Origin: Gnomoniopsis sp. IMI 355080
Lineage: Eukaryota > Ascomycota > Sordariomycetes > Diaporthales > Gnomoniaceae
Assembly: GCA_027946555.1 (NCBI GenBank)
Contig: JAPEVC010000080.1
Location: 78,086-142,085, forward strand
Length of the DNA: 64,000 nucleotides
Reading direction: 5' to 3'
Shown: piece after piece, positions 45,155 through 56,927 of the stretch
Layout of the letters: each line of letters opens with the position of its first letter
Numbering within the stretch: position 1 is the stretch's first letter
Made by a program: the position numbers and the translations under genes
The notes under the pieces: generated by a model
Told to the model about the DNA's origin: nothing
The model's database searches: none
The model's input: only the letters and a program-made list of their open reading frames with translations

Positions 45155-45952
45155 CTATAGGATCACACAGCATCCTGATCCACCCTCACTATTCCGTCCA
45201 CCGCTGCTGCTGCTCTTACCCTTGCCAGCCTCGTCGTCCTCTAGCAACTCGGCCGGCTTCACGCTCATGTGTACGACATTGGGGTTTTCTGAGCTGAAGC
45301 GGTACTCTGACAAACACAAAAGCTTAGTCTTGAGAGCCTCAGGTCAGCCAGGGATGAACTTACTCTTCAACGGCTCCTTATCATCCAGGAGTTTTCCAAA
45401 ATGGATCAAGCGTATGCTGCTTGGGCTAGCAGGCTTGCCATCCCACTCGTCGCGCCACTCCCGCAATATCAACTCTTTCAACTTGTACACGCTGACACTG
45501 AAGGGGTCCTTCTTTCCATGCTCTGTTATCTCTGGAACCTCCACGTTCCGCTTGGCCAAGTACCTGTGACAAAGAGTATCAGCGTGAGTTCGAGACCCAA
45601 ACGCGACGATTCAGGAGAGCATTATTCACCGTTCATCGAGTTTGAAAGGGTGCCTGGCGCCTGTGGGTAACAGCAAGGTTATGTTGCAGACAAGCCCATC
45701 CACAGGATCGGGATTCGCGGGGGCGTCGGCGGCTCCTATCGAGAGTGAATCGGTCCTTTCTTGACGGTTTGACGACGACGTCGCCGCCATCGTAGCCTGC
45801 TTGTCCTTGCCCTTTGCATTCGAGTCGTCGGCACCGATCGGGTCATCCTTGGCGGGAACGGACGGCTGGGTGTTTTCAATCTTTTTCATCTCGACGGCGT
45901 CGGTCGAGCCGCTCTGGCCACCGCTCATAAGAGTCGGCTCGGAGTCTGCCAT
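45155..45952 (-). CDS. Prenylated ubiquitin-fold protein (UBL3/MUB-like)
   Basis: Exons 45952-45630, 45563-45364 and 45306-45155 on the minus strand give 224 residues. A disordered Ser/Thr/Asp-rich N-terminus of about 90 residues is followed by a ubiquitin-like domain (CNITLLLPTGARHPFKLDERY, then KDPFSVSVYKLKELILREW, IRLIHFGKLLDDKEPLK and FSSENPNVVHMSVKP). The protein ends GSGCCVIL, a CaaX box with C-terminal Leu, so geranylgeranylation is expected. This matches the Rad60-SLD2/UBL3 (membrane-anchored ubiquitin-fold) group, whose members sit at membranes without a diglycine end. In fungi the function is not established to my knowledge. Introns are GT-AG and phases fit; the frame is open upstream to 46201 but the extra part looks random. 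Confidence 0.88.
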
Positions 45953-48674
45953 GGTGGGAGCGGGCGGGACCGGCGAAAATTGGAGAGTGTTGTCGGCCTC
46001 GTGGCTAGCATAGATGTCGGATTCGAGACGGATCGGCAATGTGCAAGTAGTTGGTGGATGACTGCTATCGTGACGCTTGCTGACTGAGGAACCGAGTTGT
46101 AGTCGGCGGAGCTGAGGGGATGAAGTTGAAACAGGGATGATAGCCGCTGTTGAAGGTCGAAAGGCTGCTGGAGACCAGAAGTGACAAGGCAGACAGACCA
46201 ATGAGGCTCTGACTTGGTTGCCAAGTTGATTGCAAAGGGATTGTGGGGGGTTAATCGCCGCTCAGGAGGTTGAGTAGGTATGGAATGAAAGTGGGAAGGT
46301 ACTTGTCAGAGCGAAGGTGAGGATCGAGTTGGAGAGAGTGCCTGGTGTTGGTGCAAGTGTTCCGTACTACCGGTGGAGGTATCCAAACTGGCGTGGGCCC
46401 CTGGAACTTGTTGGTGTCTCCACTAGGGGACCCAGTAGCCGCTCCAGCCGGGGACGTGGAGTCTATTACTATGCAATCGGGCATCATTTCAGTGTCTGTA
46501 GTTGACCTTGACTAGGTACGTCGACCCACCTGCGTAAGTACAGTAGTCGGTACATTTCCAAATGAACTAATAGACTTATTCTCCCGTGGCTGCGTTGCCA
46601 CTCGGAGCCTGTCGAAGGTTCTCGGATGGGGCGTCTTCCCGGTCCTGCTACTTTGCTAGACCTCATTCATTGAAAGAGATTCGGGGGAGTTTTGATAATC
46701 AATACTAATTGATAATTGAAGTCTCAAATACAGCCTCGACTAGAAGATTGTACGCAATACAGGAGACCGGTCGACTCAAGGTTGCAGGAGGTCTGTGTCA
46801 AAGTACTTACCCAGGTAGGTAGTCCGTAGTTCATCTGGCCCCGCTAGTCTAAATGCGTAGGTATCTTGCCTGGGTACCTAAGGTATTCCCAATTTGCTTC
46901 CACAGAGTACTGGAGACAGTACCCGTAGGGCTGGCTGTAGACCACTCTGCCAAATGCCCTGTCCAGGTTAGCTAATCGAACTCGCCAACATATGAAACGT
47001 TGAGAGAAGGGATTTACACACCTAGACAGTCATTCTAAGACCAGATCTTGTCATGTTGATGGACCTACTCACAACCGACCCGGGTGTAGGTGGGTCTGAG
47101 CCATGATCGAAGTTTCAATTCCGCCCGGGGCAAAGTCCCATGTTACTATGGTTATTGACCCTGGCCCTGCAAGTGCATATTGGCCCTTGCTGTAGTGGAG
47201 TCAGCTAGCGATCCACTCATGGAATTTCTTCTTCTAAGTAATCACTACCGAACTTTTACCCTCGGACCTCCTACAAGCACTGTATATGCATAGCATGGCC
47301 ATGAGGGGCTCTACTTGATAGGTACCTACCTAGAGAGATACCCAAGCAAAGCGCCATCTTCAGACCTTCATAGGAATGAACCTTCTTTGATCTCAAGTTT
47401 GTACTATAGTCTACACCAACTTCACCGAGAACACTTTCCATGAAAGACATTAATCCAAGAGCAAGTCATATCAGACCCAAGTGTTCAAATATAAGCCTTG
47501 TTGCTTGGCACCATTTCTCACGGGCTAGAACTCCTACCCCACTTCCAATTCTATCTGGGGTTACGACTTATTACAAGAGCTTTGACATATTATAGTATCA
47601 CAAAACATCTACAGAGTTACAGAGTGTTTTTGAGATGATTACTTAGCCTGGGCACTGCCATGCAGCATGCGCCTATGCAGTCTCACAGCATCACGTCACT
47701 CTCCAGAGCTTCCATCATAATCTGAAATCGAGATTTCAGCTGGAATACTGGACGGAAAACTATAGCAATATTCCCCTCCTGCTATCACGTCATCAGATGA
47801 GCAACGAGAAAATGTGGACAGTATGCTGAAGGCTCTGCCAACTGGAGTCTGTCTGTACTTGAAGCACTTATACTAAGGCTCTATGGGGCGTCAATTCTTG
47901 TGGACAACCTGACGAAATTTCGACACCACATAGGGAACAGCAGGTCTTAGATTGGAAGCCCTTTGTTTGGGTGCTGACCGACAGCTTAAGTTCAAAGCCA
48001 GGTCCCGTTGCCAGAGTACAAGATGCTGAGTTGCGCCACTTTGGGAAGAGAAAAGGTTGTGTTGTTGGTGACAAGACTTCTTTCAGCCTGGATAGGATAT
48101 AATTTGGTGATGTTGAGAAGCCTCGTGATCACAGAAAGCTTGGTGGTCTCCTCAAGTTGCATCAATGCCAGCTTCAAAGGATGGAAGAGCCAGTGAACCC
48201 CCCCCCCCAACCGAGCAGGAACGTTTTTATGAAAGGCTGGCATTAGCGTATTCGAAAATAGAGATACTTCATTGATTCCAACTGGGATTTCCTTTGGTGT
48301 CTCCTTAATTGGTTTGTGTTTGGGGAGCCTCAGCATCTGCTGGCTGTGATCCCCTAGAGCTTCATGGCTACTATTTGTGCTCAGACAGCATAGTCAGGGA
48401 CTTTCCAACACATGTAGCAACTGCTAATTATCTTATTTGCAGAGAGGTCTTGGATGTGTGTAGAGAAATTGGTCATGGGGACACGTCTCGATGCGATATC
48501 TAGCAACCAGCTCTTCGTTGGCCAAGCACCATGACCACTATCTAACAACACAACTTTGCGAATAGTATCCCTTTACTTTTCTACCACCATACCATTTCGA
48601 TCGGCCGAGATATTCTTGGACTCTCAGCATCACCTCCTTCCACACACACAACTCAGAACCGTGCCTTCATCACC
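45953..48674. other. Long intergenic region, no gene seen
   Basis: About 2.7 kb, no supportable CDS; frames such as 47992-48336 (-) show no family likeness. It is rich in short palindromic TACCTAGGTA-like elements (46811-46823, 46869-46883, 47320-47333) and has an 11-C run at 48198-48208. It includes the promoter of the GPI-type gene. Confidence 0.5.
48198..48208 (+). repeat. Homopolymer C11
   Basis: Eleven consecutive C residues in a noncoding stretch. No function claimed. Confidence 0.85.
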
Positions 48675-50074
48675 ATGAAGCTACAGCACTTGGCCTCCAC
48701 CGTCCTCCTGCTCTTTCTGGGCCTACTGGACAACGCGCTCGGTGTCGCCGTCCGCACTGATGATCGTAAAACATCCCGCGCGCTCAGATTGACCCACGCC
48801 GGCTGCGATCTGGCTGACCATCTTCCATAGACCCTGCCTCCCCTCGTGGTCCCTGCAGCTATACCACCAGTGGTGCTGGCGTCGTCTCCGTCATCTGTGG
48901 GTAGACCAATATTGTGGTAAACCTCGACAGTACTTGAAGGCTAATGTTCAATTACCTCCTTAGGTCACTTTCCCACTTATGCGGCTGATGGCCGACTTTT
49001 GGGTCACGCTGGCGGTCATCCGTCCGGTGTCTCCTACAATTCTCTGGCTGCTCGCATCAACGCCTCTTGGACTCCAGTGACGGAGACTTGTCAGTAAACA
49101 TTCTAGCTTCCATCATCTATCTGCGACTCCATCAACATCTAACTAGACTTTTGTTTGTAGACACAACCACCAGTATGGACGTCGTTCATCCCGACAATCA
49201 TACACAGACATATACGGACTTGTCCACAGAGCTCACAAGCACCACTCTCGACATGAAGACGGCCACTCAAACCGTCGTCGAGATCGCAGGCTATTCAACC
49301 ATTGGGACGTACACCACAACGTTCCTAGCGCCTGTTTCCAGCAGCTCGTACAGCGCCATCAGGACGGTCACAACCACCTCCTCTGAGCTGCTTGTCCCCA
49401 GTAGTGGCACCCTCACCCTCACAGGACACCTCCCTCCTTCGGCTCGTTCCTTCCCAACAATGGATGCCCAGGAGCGTGGCTTGATCCAGGAACCGGCCAA
49501 GAATCGCTCTGGTGTTATGCTGGCATATCGCAGCCCCGCAATGTCATCTGGTTGGGACGACTTCACTGGGGAGCCAACTGGTCCGTCTCCTGACTTGACT
49601 GGCGCGGCCATCAAATCGGTCCAGTTCCTGTCAGACGGCGGGGACACTCTTATCCAGGCGGAATCCATTCGCGATCACACCAAGTCTTCTTCGACCAACG
49701 TCTTGGTGATCACAGTTACGAATACATACTCTATCACTCGTACCTCTGAGCACAAGCACAAGACCATCTCGAATCTGGAAACCTCGACCTCGTGGCTGGT
49801 TGGGTCCCAGGCCGCTTCGAATACCACTCATTACCTGCCCGCCGCCTTGACTGTCCACAACACCAGTGCAGTCTTCCACGCCACAACCATGATGTCCAAA
49901 ACCACCAACACCATGGTCCACACGGCCAGCCTTGAGTCGAGTGCGAATATAATTACAGGAGTGACTGGCGCTGTTACCCCTACCTCTACCTCAGGCGGCT
50001 GTGCGATCTTTAGTGGTCTAGCGCTACACGTCTTTCTTGCCATTCTAGCTGTGAGGCTCTTGTTTGTTGTCTAG
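48675..50074 (+). CDS. Secreted Ser/Thr-rich GPI-anchor-type protein, unknown
   Basis: Best all-canonical model: exons 48675-48765, 48859-48900, 48964-49089 and 49161-50074, giving 390 residues. The product has a signal peptide (MKLQHLASTVLLLFLGLLDNALG), a region with many Ser/Thr (TTTTSSE, TVTNTYSITRTSE) and N-glycosylation sequons, and ends with a Gly/Ser-Cys stretch followed by a hydrophobic tail (FSGLALHVFLAILAVRLLFVV) with no charge after it, the pattern of a GPI-anchor signal. No domain is recognised; it is probably a wall or plasma membrane surface protein. The second exon is uncertain: acceptor 48830 gives a more protein-like reading (PCSYTTSGAGVVSVICG) but then needs a non-canonical next intron, while acceptor 48858 keeps all GT-AG. 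Transcript data would decide. Confidence 0.7.
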
Positions 50075-50636
50075 GACATATCCCGCTGTGGCTACTCTCA
50101 TTCATCGGTCGTCGTGCATGGGAATAGCAGAAGGGGCATGGCTTGACGTGGGTAGAGCAAGCTCGGGCATTCCACAACGGAGGAGTCTGAATTTGCAGGG
50201 TAGGGATGGATCGTCGATAGTCACACGCCAACGATGGACTTGAGATTGCTAGTCTACGCAACATAGGCTTATGCTGATGATGTTGGTTCGCTGTGGCGTT
50301 CCTTTCGTAGGATGAGCCAGCACACGCCTTGTTCGGCAAGAGCTGCCGCTACTCGAACAAATCATGGATTCCATTCACCGATATACGCCTGAATCATTCG
50401 TGATGTTGTTCTCTGCTGCCGATTGTCAGGGCCCACACTGCGAACGTCATCAGTCTAGAGACATCAAAGTGACATAATCAAAGGCGGCCGATTGGGATTG
50501 TGGTTCTAGCATCTTCTTGAGTATTAATTACGCTGACCCTCTACTGCGGATCTTAAGCCGTGGATTTTGGTCGCTATGAACAAGCTACATCCTCAAATAT
50601 TTACCGTGAAAGCCATGCAACCTCAGTACGGCCTCT
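50075..50636. other. Convergent intergenic region
   Basis: No gene seen in 562 bp between the 3' ends of the GPI-type gene and AP-1 beta. Confidence 0.5.
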
Positions 50637-53333
50637 TCAAAACATCAACAAGTCGCCATTGGACCCAACGCCCTGCGCGGGCTGAAGCACCTGTTGTGGC
50701 GCATACTGATTGACAACGTACCCGGCCTCATGACCCGACCCACCAAAAGTGTCAGTCTCCGCGTCTTGGATGTGCATTGCCTGCATCTGCTGGCTTCCTA
50801 TACCCGCAAAGTATGCATCCGCATCATTCACTGCCTGTGCAAGGTTCCCGTCTCCATCAGCACCTGCGGCCGCGTGCATGCGCGGGTCGTAATCGGCTGG
50901 CTGCCCGCCTAGGCCAAATTGGCTGAGCGATTTATTTGTGTCGAAGCCAGCCAAAGCCAGAGGATTGGAACCAGCTGGGAGATTTTGCCTTTGCAAACAG
51001 GGCGAATCTTGAAGGCGCCGCGGGCGCGCATTGCGGAAGACTGTCTGGACGGGTTTGAGATAGACCGTCGCGAGCGTGCCGACATTGAGGCACATCTCTT
51101 CGAGGGTCTGCGGATCGAGACGTTCGGACTCAGCCGTGATTGCGGGCTTCTCACCCATAACGATCTGTCTGGCTGCGTTCATGTCGGTAGACAGGAGACG
51201 CCAGTACATGTAGGCCCGATCGCGCAAATCGGGATTGTCGGTTTCTTCCGTAGCCCATTTGAGGACCTTGGGGACAAGCTCTTGGCCTTTGGTAGGTCTT
51301 TGAATGAAGAGCTTGACCGTGGCAGTCAGCAAGGCGAGCTGTACCTCGACCGGCTCTTCGGCAAAGGAAAACAGGAAATCTTCCAACAGCACATCACTGT
51401 TCTCAATGCGATCTGCGTACTGGCCAATGACCCAAACCATGGCCGCCTTGGCCTCTGGCTCGTCCAAGCTGTCCAAATGTTCACACAACGTTCCAATAAT
51501 AGACTCGTACTGGTTTGGATACTTTCGAAAGATGTTCCGAATGACGACCGTCGCCTCCTGAACAATATACGTAATCTTGGTGGCGACGAGTTCCAATAGA
51601 AGGTTGATACATCGTCGCGCAGCTGGCTCGATCTTGATGGCAAGTTTGCCAATCGCGCGGACCGCTTTGCGAACAAAGTGAACATCGATCTCTGTTGCGT
51701 ATTCTCGGAGCTCCGTCAGGACTTCATCGATATTATTTTCGTTCGCGAGCATGAAAATTAACTCCAACTTGGTGACCTTGACGTAGATGGGATCATTGTA
51801 CTTGCAAAAAAATACCCGAATGTCGTTTCTCAGTACATCAGGTCGTCTCTGAAGCATTAACAGCGCATTGCGCAGGGCGAGATATTGTACCTCCGGACCC
51901 TTGGCTAGCAGAGTCACTAGAGGCGGAGAAAGTTTCCGGCAAAGTGCTGCTATTTGCTTCTCATCGCCGATGTAGTTCATGAGGTAGAGGATGACGCGAA
52001 TGCAGGTAAGTACAACGGCAGAATTCGAATGTGATAGACGCGGTGATATGCGCTCGGCCAGTAAAAGAGCCTCTCCTGACTCTTGAGGCACATATGACAT
52101 GAGAGCCTCCAATATGTAGGTTTGACCCCATCTATCTGTTTGTCAGCAATCATATGAACGGAGTCAAGGTGCAGGTGCGCACTCACTCTGAGCAGTCCGG
52201 AAGAATAGCCACCATTTTGGACGCATTAGAATAGTCGATGGTAAGTTTGATGGCATCACTCCTCTCCCATATATCCATTAAACTCGCCAGTGCACTCGCG
52301 ACCACCGTTGGATTGTCATCCCTCAACAGTGAGTTCAGTCTATCGATAAGATCGGACCGCTCCACCATGTGCCTGTCATGATCGTATAACTTCGCGACAC
52401 AGAAAGCTGCCGTCTTGCGCACGTATGGATCCAAATCTTGCAAGAGCCGCTTCACAAGTGGCACCGTGGACTCGACGTATTCTCGGACGTGAATGTACGA
52501 CATTGTGCGCAAGGCGAGCGCTCGAACGAGTGGATTCGCATCTTCCATGTCCTGCTGCAACGTCAGTCGACATGCGACAGCCACCCGCTTTCGTCCCCAT
52601 ATGTAAACGCACATGTTCCAACACGGGTATCGCCTTGACAGCGATCTCTGTACGCATCCTGGCGTAGTTCACCAAGAACAAGAAGCACCTGCACCGACTG
52701 TCAGCTTTTGTCTGCCTCTGCACTTCCTTGAGTGTCCCGGCTCTCACATCTTCTTGATCTCGAGGCTCGGGATGTTCATGCAGCCGATGATATCGGGAAA
52801 TAGGGCGACCATGTCGTTGTTGCTCATGGTCATGTTTGCGACGATCTTCTTCAAGGCGACTTTCTTGACTGAGTGGTTCTTGTCCTTCTTGCCGCCGCTA
52901 TTGAGCTCGAGGCGCAGCTCTGCCACCTTGCCCTGTTGTCTGATGCGTGAGTTACCATAATTAGAGGTGGCCCCCGTAGGGAGATATGCCAGATACATGA
53001 TGTCGACGTTGAGTTGGAGTCATTGGGCATTGTCTCTCACGCTCGACGAGCCCCCGAGGGGCGCAACTGAAAAAGAGAAGTGGGAGAGACTCAAAGACAA
53101 GTGCGAGAAGACAGTCTTGCTGATGGGGAACAAGATGAACGGCGAAATAGCAGTCTAAGACATGCTCTCCACAGCCGAGACGTAACAGGAGCGGCGGCGG
53201 TCGAAGAGAGACAGAATGACAGTAGGGTGGGTATCGTCAAGGAAGCGATGTCTAGGTCAAGTGGAGAGGAATTGTAGAGAATGAAGCTTACCCGAGCAAA
53301 AAGCTTGGAGTCCCCTCCTTGAGCGCTTGCCAT
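50637..53333 (-). CDS. APL2: AP-1 adaptor complex beta subunit
   Basis: Exons 53333-53292, 52932-52748, 52688-52613, 52551-52187 and 52131-50637 on the minus strand give 720 residues. It is a large clathrin-adaptor subunit at the trans-Golgi/endosome. The whole length is the adaptin N-terminal solenoid: GKVAELRLELNSGGKKDKNHSVKKVALKKIVANMTM (split here into exons), LVRALALRTMSYI, DPYVRKTAAFCVAKLYD and AKAAMVWVIGQYADRI are hallmark blocks. The length fits the shorter fungal AP-1 beta, lacking the appendage of animal beta subunits. The end GSNGDLLMF resembles a clathrin-box-like motif. A few donors are non-consensus (GTGCGT at 52612); the exon 4 acceptor is chosen at GCAGCAG|GAC to match the family, with CAG|GAC a one-residue alternative. 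Divergent from EMC4. Confidence 0.94.
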
Positions 53334-54251
53334 GGTGGGCTTTGCTTGGTGTGGCTGCAGGTGGGCGGTCGGCGTTACGTTGATACCGCGTGAATCCTAA
53401 TTATCCACTTCGACGAGATAGTCTGTCAATGCGACGGGCCTTCGACAACACCACCCGAGACTTGGTCCGGCCTTGCAATTGGTGACGGCGATATAGCGAT
53501 AGACGGGAGATACGCAAGGCGCAACCCGATGTCCAATACGACGCGGGTGCGCCGGACCCCTCAATCCTTCGTCCGTCTTGTTTCGGCTGTGCCAAATTGA
53601 GTGTGCTTGGTGTTCAAGGTTGGCTTCAGACTGGACCGCACGGGATGGACGGATCGGTAGATACGTCGCTGTGCGCCCAGAAAATGATACGCAGAGCCCG
53701 CGTGCTAGTATCAACGCCTATCCAAGGCAAATAGCGGTGCAACCAAACGCGACGAACGAGGGGCCTTCAGCCGTAGCTGTAGCTGTATGGAGGTTCGGTG
53801 CTTTGGTTTGGGTGTCGTCGTGCAATGTCTCGGTTCTGTGTTGAACGGTGGGCTCGTGTTCGTTCCAGACTCGGCTTGTTGCCTCCACTGGTAAGTGAGT
53901 GAAGAAATGGAGTCTTTTTCTTCGACTCCGGTCGGCCTGTACGTCGTCAATTGCAGGTCGAATGGACTTGACTTGGGTTTCCAGATGTTGGATGACCAGA
54001 GGTATGCGTTGGATCAGGGGCATCCAATGCGTGCCATTACTAAGTCCGGAAGCCAGGACCCTGTCCGAAGGCGATTGCCCCCTGCAGTGCACGGCCCACT
54101 GTCAACTTAGAATCAACGGCCTGAACGGCTCCAGCGAGCTGAGATCCACAGCAGCTCCAAACGTCAGTCTACAGTCTACGTTCTACAAACCTCCGCAGCA
54201 ACACTCTTCGACCCTCCGACCATCTTACGCATATAGCCGGCTCACAGCACG
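53334..54251. other. Divergent promoter region APL2 / EMC4
   Basis: 918-bp gap between outward-facing starts. No gene or clear motif seen. Confidence 0.45.
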
Positions 54252-54876
54252 ATGTCCGAACTCAAATCACAGTCAGACACACCACAATGGGTCTCTGACC
54301 TCAATTCGCCTCCTCCGTACAAGTCCAAGGCCGCTGGCATCCCTGATCCTCCAGGCTTCCCATCACAAGCTTCTGGCAGCTCCAAGGTTCGCGACAAACC
54401 TCCTACGATGAGTCAGGACGCTGGCTAACATATCCATCAAGAAAAGGGATGTCTCGAAAGACCCGAAAGCACAGCCGCGGAAGCAAGCGACACCCGAAGA
54501 GATGGACGTGCTGAAGCTCAAGAAGGCCTGGGAGGTCGCACTAGCCCCCGTCAAGAGCTTGCCTATGACCGCCATCATGATGTACATGACCGGCAACTCT
54601 CTACAGATTTTCAGTATCATGATGGTATTCATGGCATTCAAGAATCCCATCGCTGGCCTGATCGGTACCAACCAAGCGTTTGAGAGATTTGAAACGGACA
54701 CGAACAAAGCAAAGATGTTGCAGGTCAAGCTCGCATATGTTGCTATGCAGCTGGTTGCTTTGGCTGTAGGTGTATGGAAGGTCAACGCAATGGGACTATT
54801 ACCTACGACAAGATCGGATTGGCTCGCATGGGAGGCACAAAGGGAACCCTTGGAATCCGCAATTGTCGCTATTTGA
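54252..54876 (+). CDS. EMC4: ER membrane protein complex subunit 4
   Basis: Exon 1 is 54252-54386 and exon 2 is 54442-54876, giving 179 residues. EMC4 is part of the EMC that inserts tail-anchored and other membrane proteins into the ER. The N-terminal tail (about 45 residues, PPPYKSKAAGIPDPPGF) is followed by a family-specific core: KKAWEVALAPVKSLPMTAIMMYMTGNSLQIFSIMM and the next hydrophobic segment MVFMAFKNPIAGLIGTNQAFERFE, then a third span LAYVAMQLVALAVGVWKVNAMG. TRSDWLAWEAQRE near the C-terminus is also typical. The donor is GTTCGC, unusual, yet the acceptor and phase fit and the splice is needed to join the conserved parts. Confidence 0.93.
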
Positions 54877-55499
54877 AGTAAGTCGTAGCCGCACGATCAA
54901 TCATCTCAATGAGAGGAGTGTTATTGGGTACCCGACCGTATCATCACCATCTAGGCCTCTGGCAATCCCAGAAGAGAATATGAGTCGTACGATGAGATTC
55001 GACTCTCGGCCTCGGAGACGCGTTCTGAATCCTCCGCCGCACACAGCAAATGGACAGGCCGCGGTAGTAGGTAGGGTGTGCTCCATGGACTTGCGGCATT
55101 GCTCAGTCATGGATTCAAGATCGACCGAAGCAGATGGTCCAAGTTCTGTCTTTGGCTGCCTGCAGATAGTTTACTAGTGGAGGTACCCTATGACCAGTTC
55201 AGTTATCGAACTCTCTCAACCCTTTGACTTGGCACTGGCATCTAAGTGGACATGTTCATCGCAAGTGCCAACTTAAAGTCTTGACTTAATTCAATAATGC
55301 CCTTCGGACTCGCGAGCTTTGGGCGCCCCCCTGCACCATCGTCACTGGTCATTTGACGATTACAAAAATGGAACAATCCTGAAGAAATGGCTTACAATTT
55401 GTCTTCTTCCAGCAGCGTCTGTGACTCGAAAGGCTTGGATTTCGTGACTCAGCTGGCCTGCCTTACATATTGACACTACCTGTTGCACTTGCACGTACG
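54877..55499. other. Intergenic region EMC4-FAS1
   Basis: No gene seen in 623 bp between two plus-strand genes. Confidence 0.45.
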
Positions 55500-56606
55500 A
55501 TGTATTTGATGCGGTGGTTAATAGTCGTTGCTACGACTTTCTTGGTCCTTACAAGTGCTCAAAATCAACCATTACTCTCAACCATAGCCACAATTCCGGC
55601 GCTGGCCACATTCTCATCCGTGCTGAACGTTACTGGGGGCAATAAACCAAATCCGGCTCTAGAGGAGCGCTTCAACTCAGCGCTCGACAGACGGAATTAC
55701 ACGGCCTTGGTGCCTACAAATGAAGTGAGAGGCTTGGAATGCCAGCAACACTTGGAGCCACTGACTGACCTTTCTTGCCAGGCCTTTGCCAAAGTTTCGC
55801 CCAATTTGGTGGATATCCTTACTGCGGCCCCAGCATATCCAATCCTTGAATCGATTCTGCGAACGCATATTGCCGAGGGTCTAGTCACCTCGGCCAATAT
55901 TATCTCTGCATCACCGGTCGTGGCTATAGAAGGCTTTCCCCTCGTCGCGCAGAGCAATGGAGCTGTATCCGTCTTCATCAATGACCAAGCCAGAATTGTG
56001 GCCGTAGATACCTTCTCTCTGAACGGCGTCGTCCACCAGATCGATCAGGTTCTCAACCCGTTCACGGCGTACTTTGGCGTGAGCAACGCTACCACCGCAC
56101 CACAGACATCTGACACGTACGGGACTATCGCAGACATTCTCCTTAATGACGAGCGACTCACCAACATCCGGGACGTCCTCCTCACCCTGCATCCGGAATT
56201 TGTACACGGACGCCTTCAGCTCTCCAAGCCAGACGGCGGGCTGCAGATCTTTGCAGCACCATCCAACGACGCCTTTGCTGCTGCACCACCTGGGACCGTA
56301 GACAATTCTAAAGCACCCTCGAACCAGCCGCTATCGTTGCAGCTTTTCACTTTTGGGCTACTGAACTCAGACACAAAGTATGAGGATCTGGACTTTTCTG
56401 CTGGGCCTGTTCAAGTCGCGAGTGCTTTCACTTATATCAATGTTACTGTGAAACAGACGCCGGGGGCCGCGACTCTTTTGAACAATGCTGCCATTCAGGC
56501 GCAGGTGTGTGGGCAAACGAATGGGTGTGTGTGGATTTTGGATCGAATCCTGGATCCGTTGTACATGGCTTTTGGTCCGTCGAGCAGAGGGAGTGCTTCG
56601 ATATAG
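55500..56606 (+). CDS. Secreted fasciclin (FAS1) domain protein
   Basis: Intronless, 368 residues. The signal peptide is MYLMRWLIVVATTFLVLTSAQ. Two FAS1-like regions follow: the first, about 25-200, has typical elements such as NYTALVPTNEV and an H2-like block VVHQIDQVLNP, and the second, about 205-360, has QIFAAPSNDAFAA and WILDRILDP. Fasciclin proteins are cell-surface or matrix proteins in adhesion; the fungal ones often carry a GPI signal, but here the C-terminus (SSRGSASI) lacks a hydrophobic tail, so it is more likely secreted. N-glycosylation sequons (NVT, NYT, NAT, NVT) are present. I chose the ATG at 55500, although the frame begins slightly earlier without an ATG. Confidence 0.88.
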   Translation: MYLMRWLIVVATTFLVLTSAQNQPLLSTIATIPALATFSSVLNVTGGNKPNPALEERFNSALDRRNYTALVPTNEVRGLECQQHLEPLTDLSCQAFAKVSPNLVDILTAAPAYPILESILRTHIAEGLVTSANIISASPVVAIEGFPLVAQSNGAVSVFINDQARIVAVDTFSLNGVVHQIDQVLNPFTAYFGVSNATTAPQTSDTYGTIADILLNDERLTNIRDVLLTLHPEFVHGRLQLSKPDGGLQIFAAPSNDAFAAAPPGTVDNSKAPSNQPLSLQLFTFGLLNSDTKYEDLDFSAGPVQVASAFTYINVTVKQTPGAATLLNNAAIQAQVCGQTNGCVWILDRILDPLYMAFGPSSRGSASI

Positions 56607-56927
56607 ATATGGCTAAACGGCTGCTGCTCTAATGTTTAATGATCACCGATGGTGTCGATCACAATCTGCTTTGGTCAGTGAAATGCAACTGCAACGGGGT
56701 TTAAGTACGGGACAGAATCGTCGTCACAGTGTTGATCATAAATTTGTTCCACTCCGGCTCCTGGTGCGATGATTCATGAACCGGCCAAGTCGTGAAGATG
56801 GGGGTCTTTTGGGCAATGAACTAGTCTGCATACACGAGGGATCGATATTGCACGCGAAGCGGATTTGAAGCTAGTATTTCAATTTGGCAATGCCGTCTGA
56901 CGACCAAGGCCCTCACAGTTGTTTTTC
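56607..56927. other. Convergent intergenic region
   Basis: No gene seen in 321 bp between the FAS1 gene and the hydrolase gene. Confidence 0.45.

Noticed and set aside
50919..51599. 226-codon plus-strand open frame
   Set aside because: It is the shadow of the AP-1 beta gene on the opposite strand.
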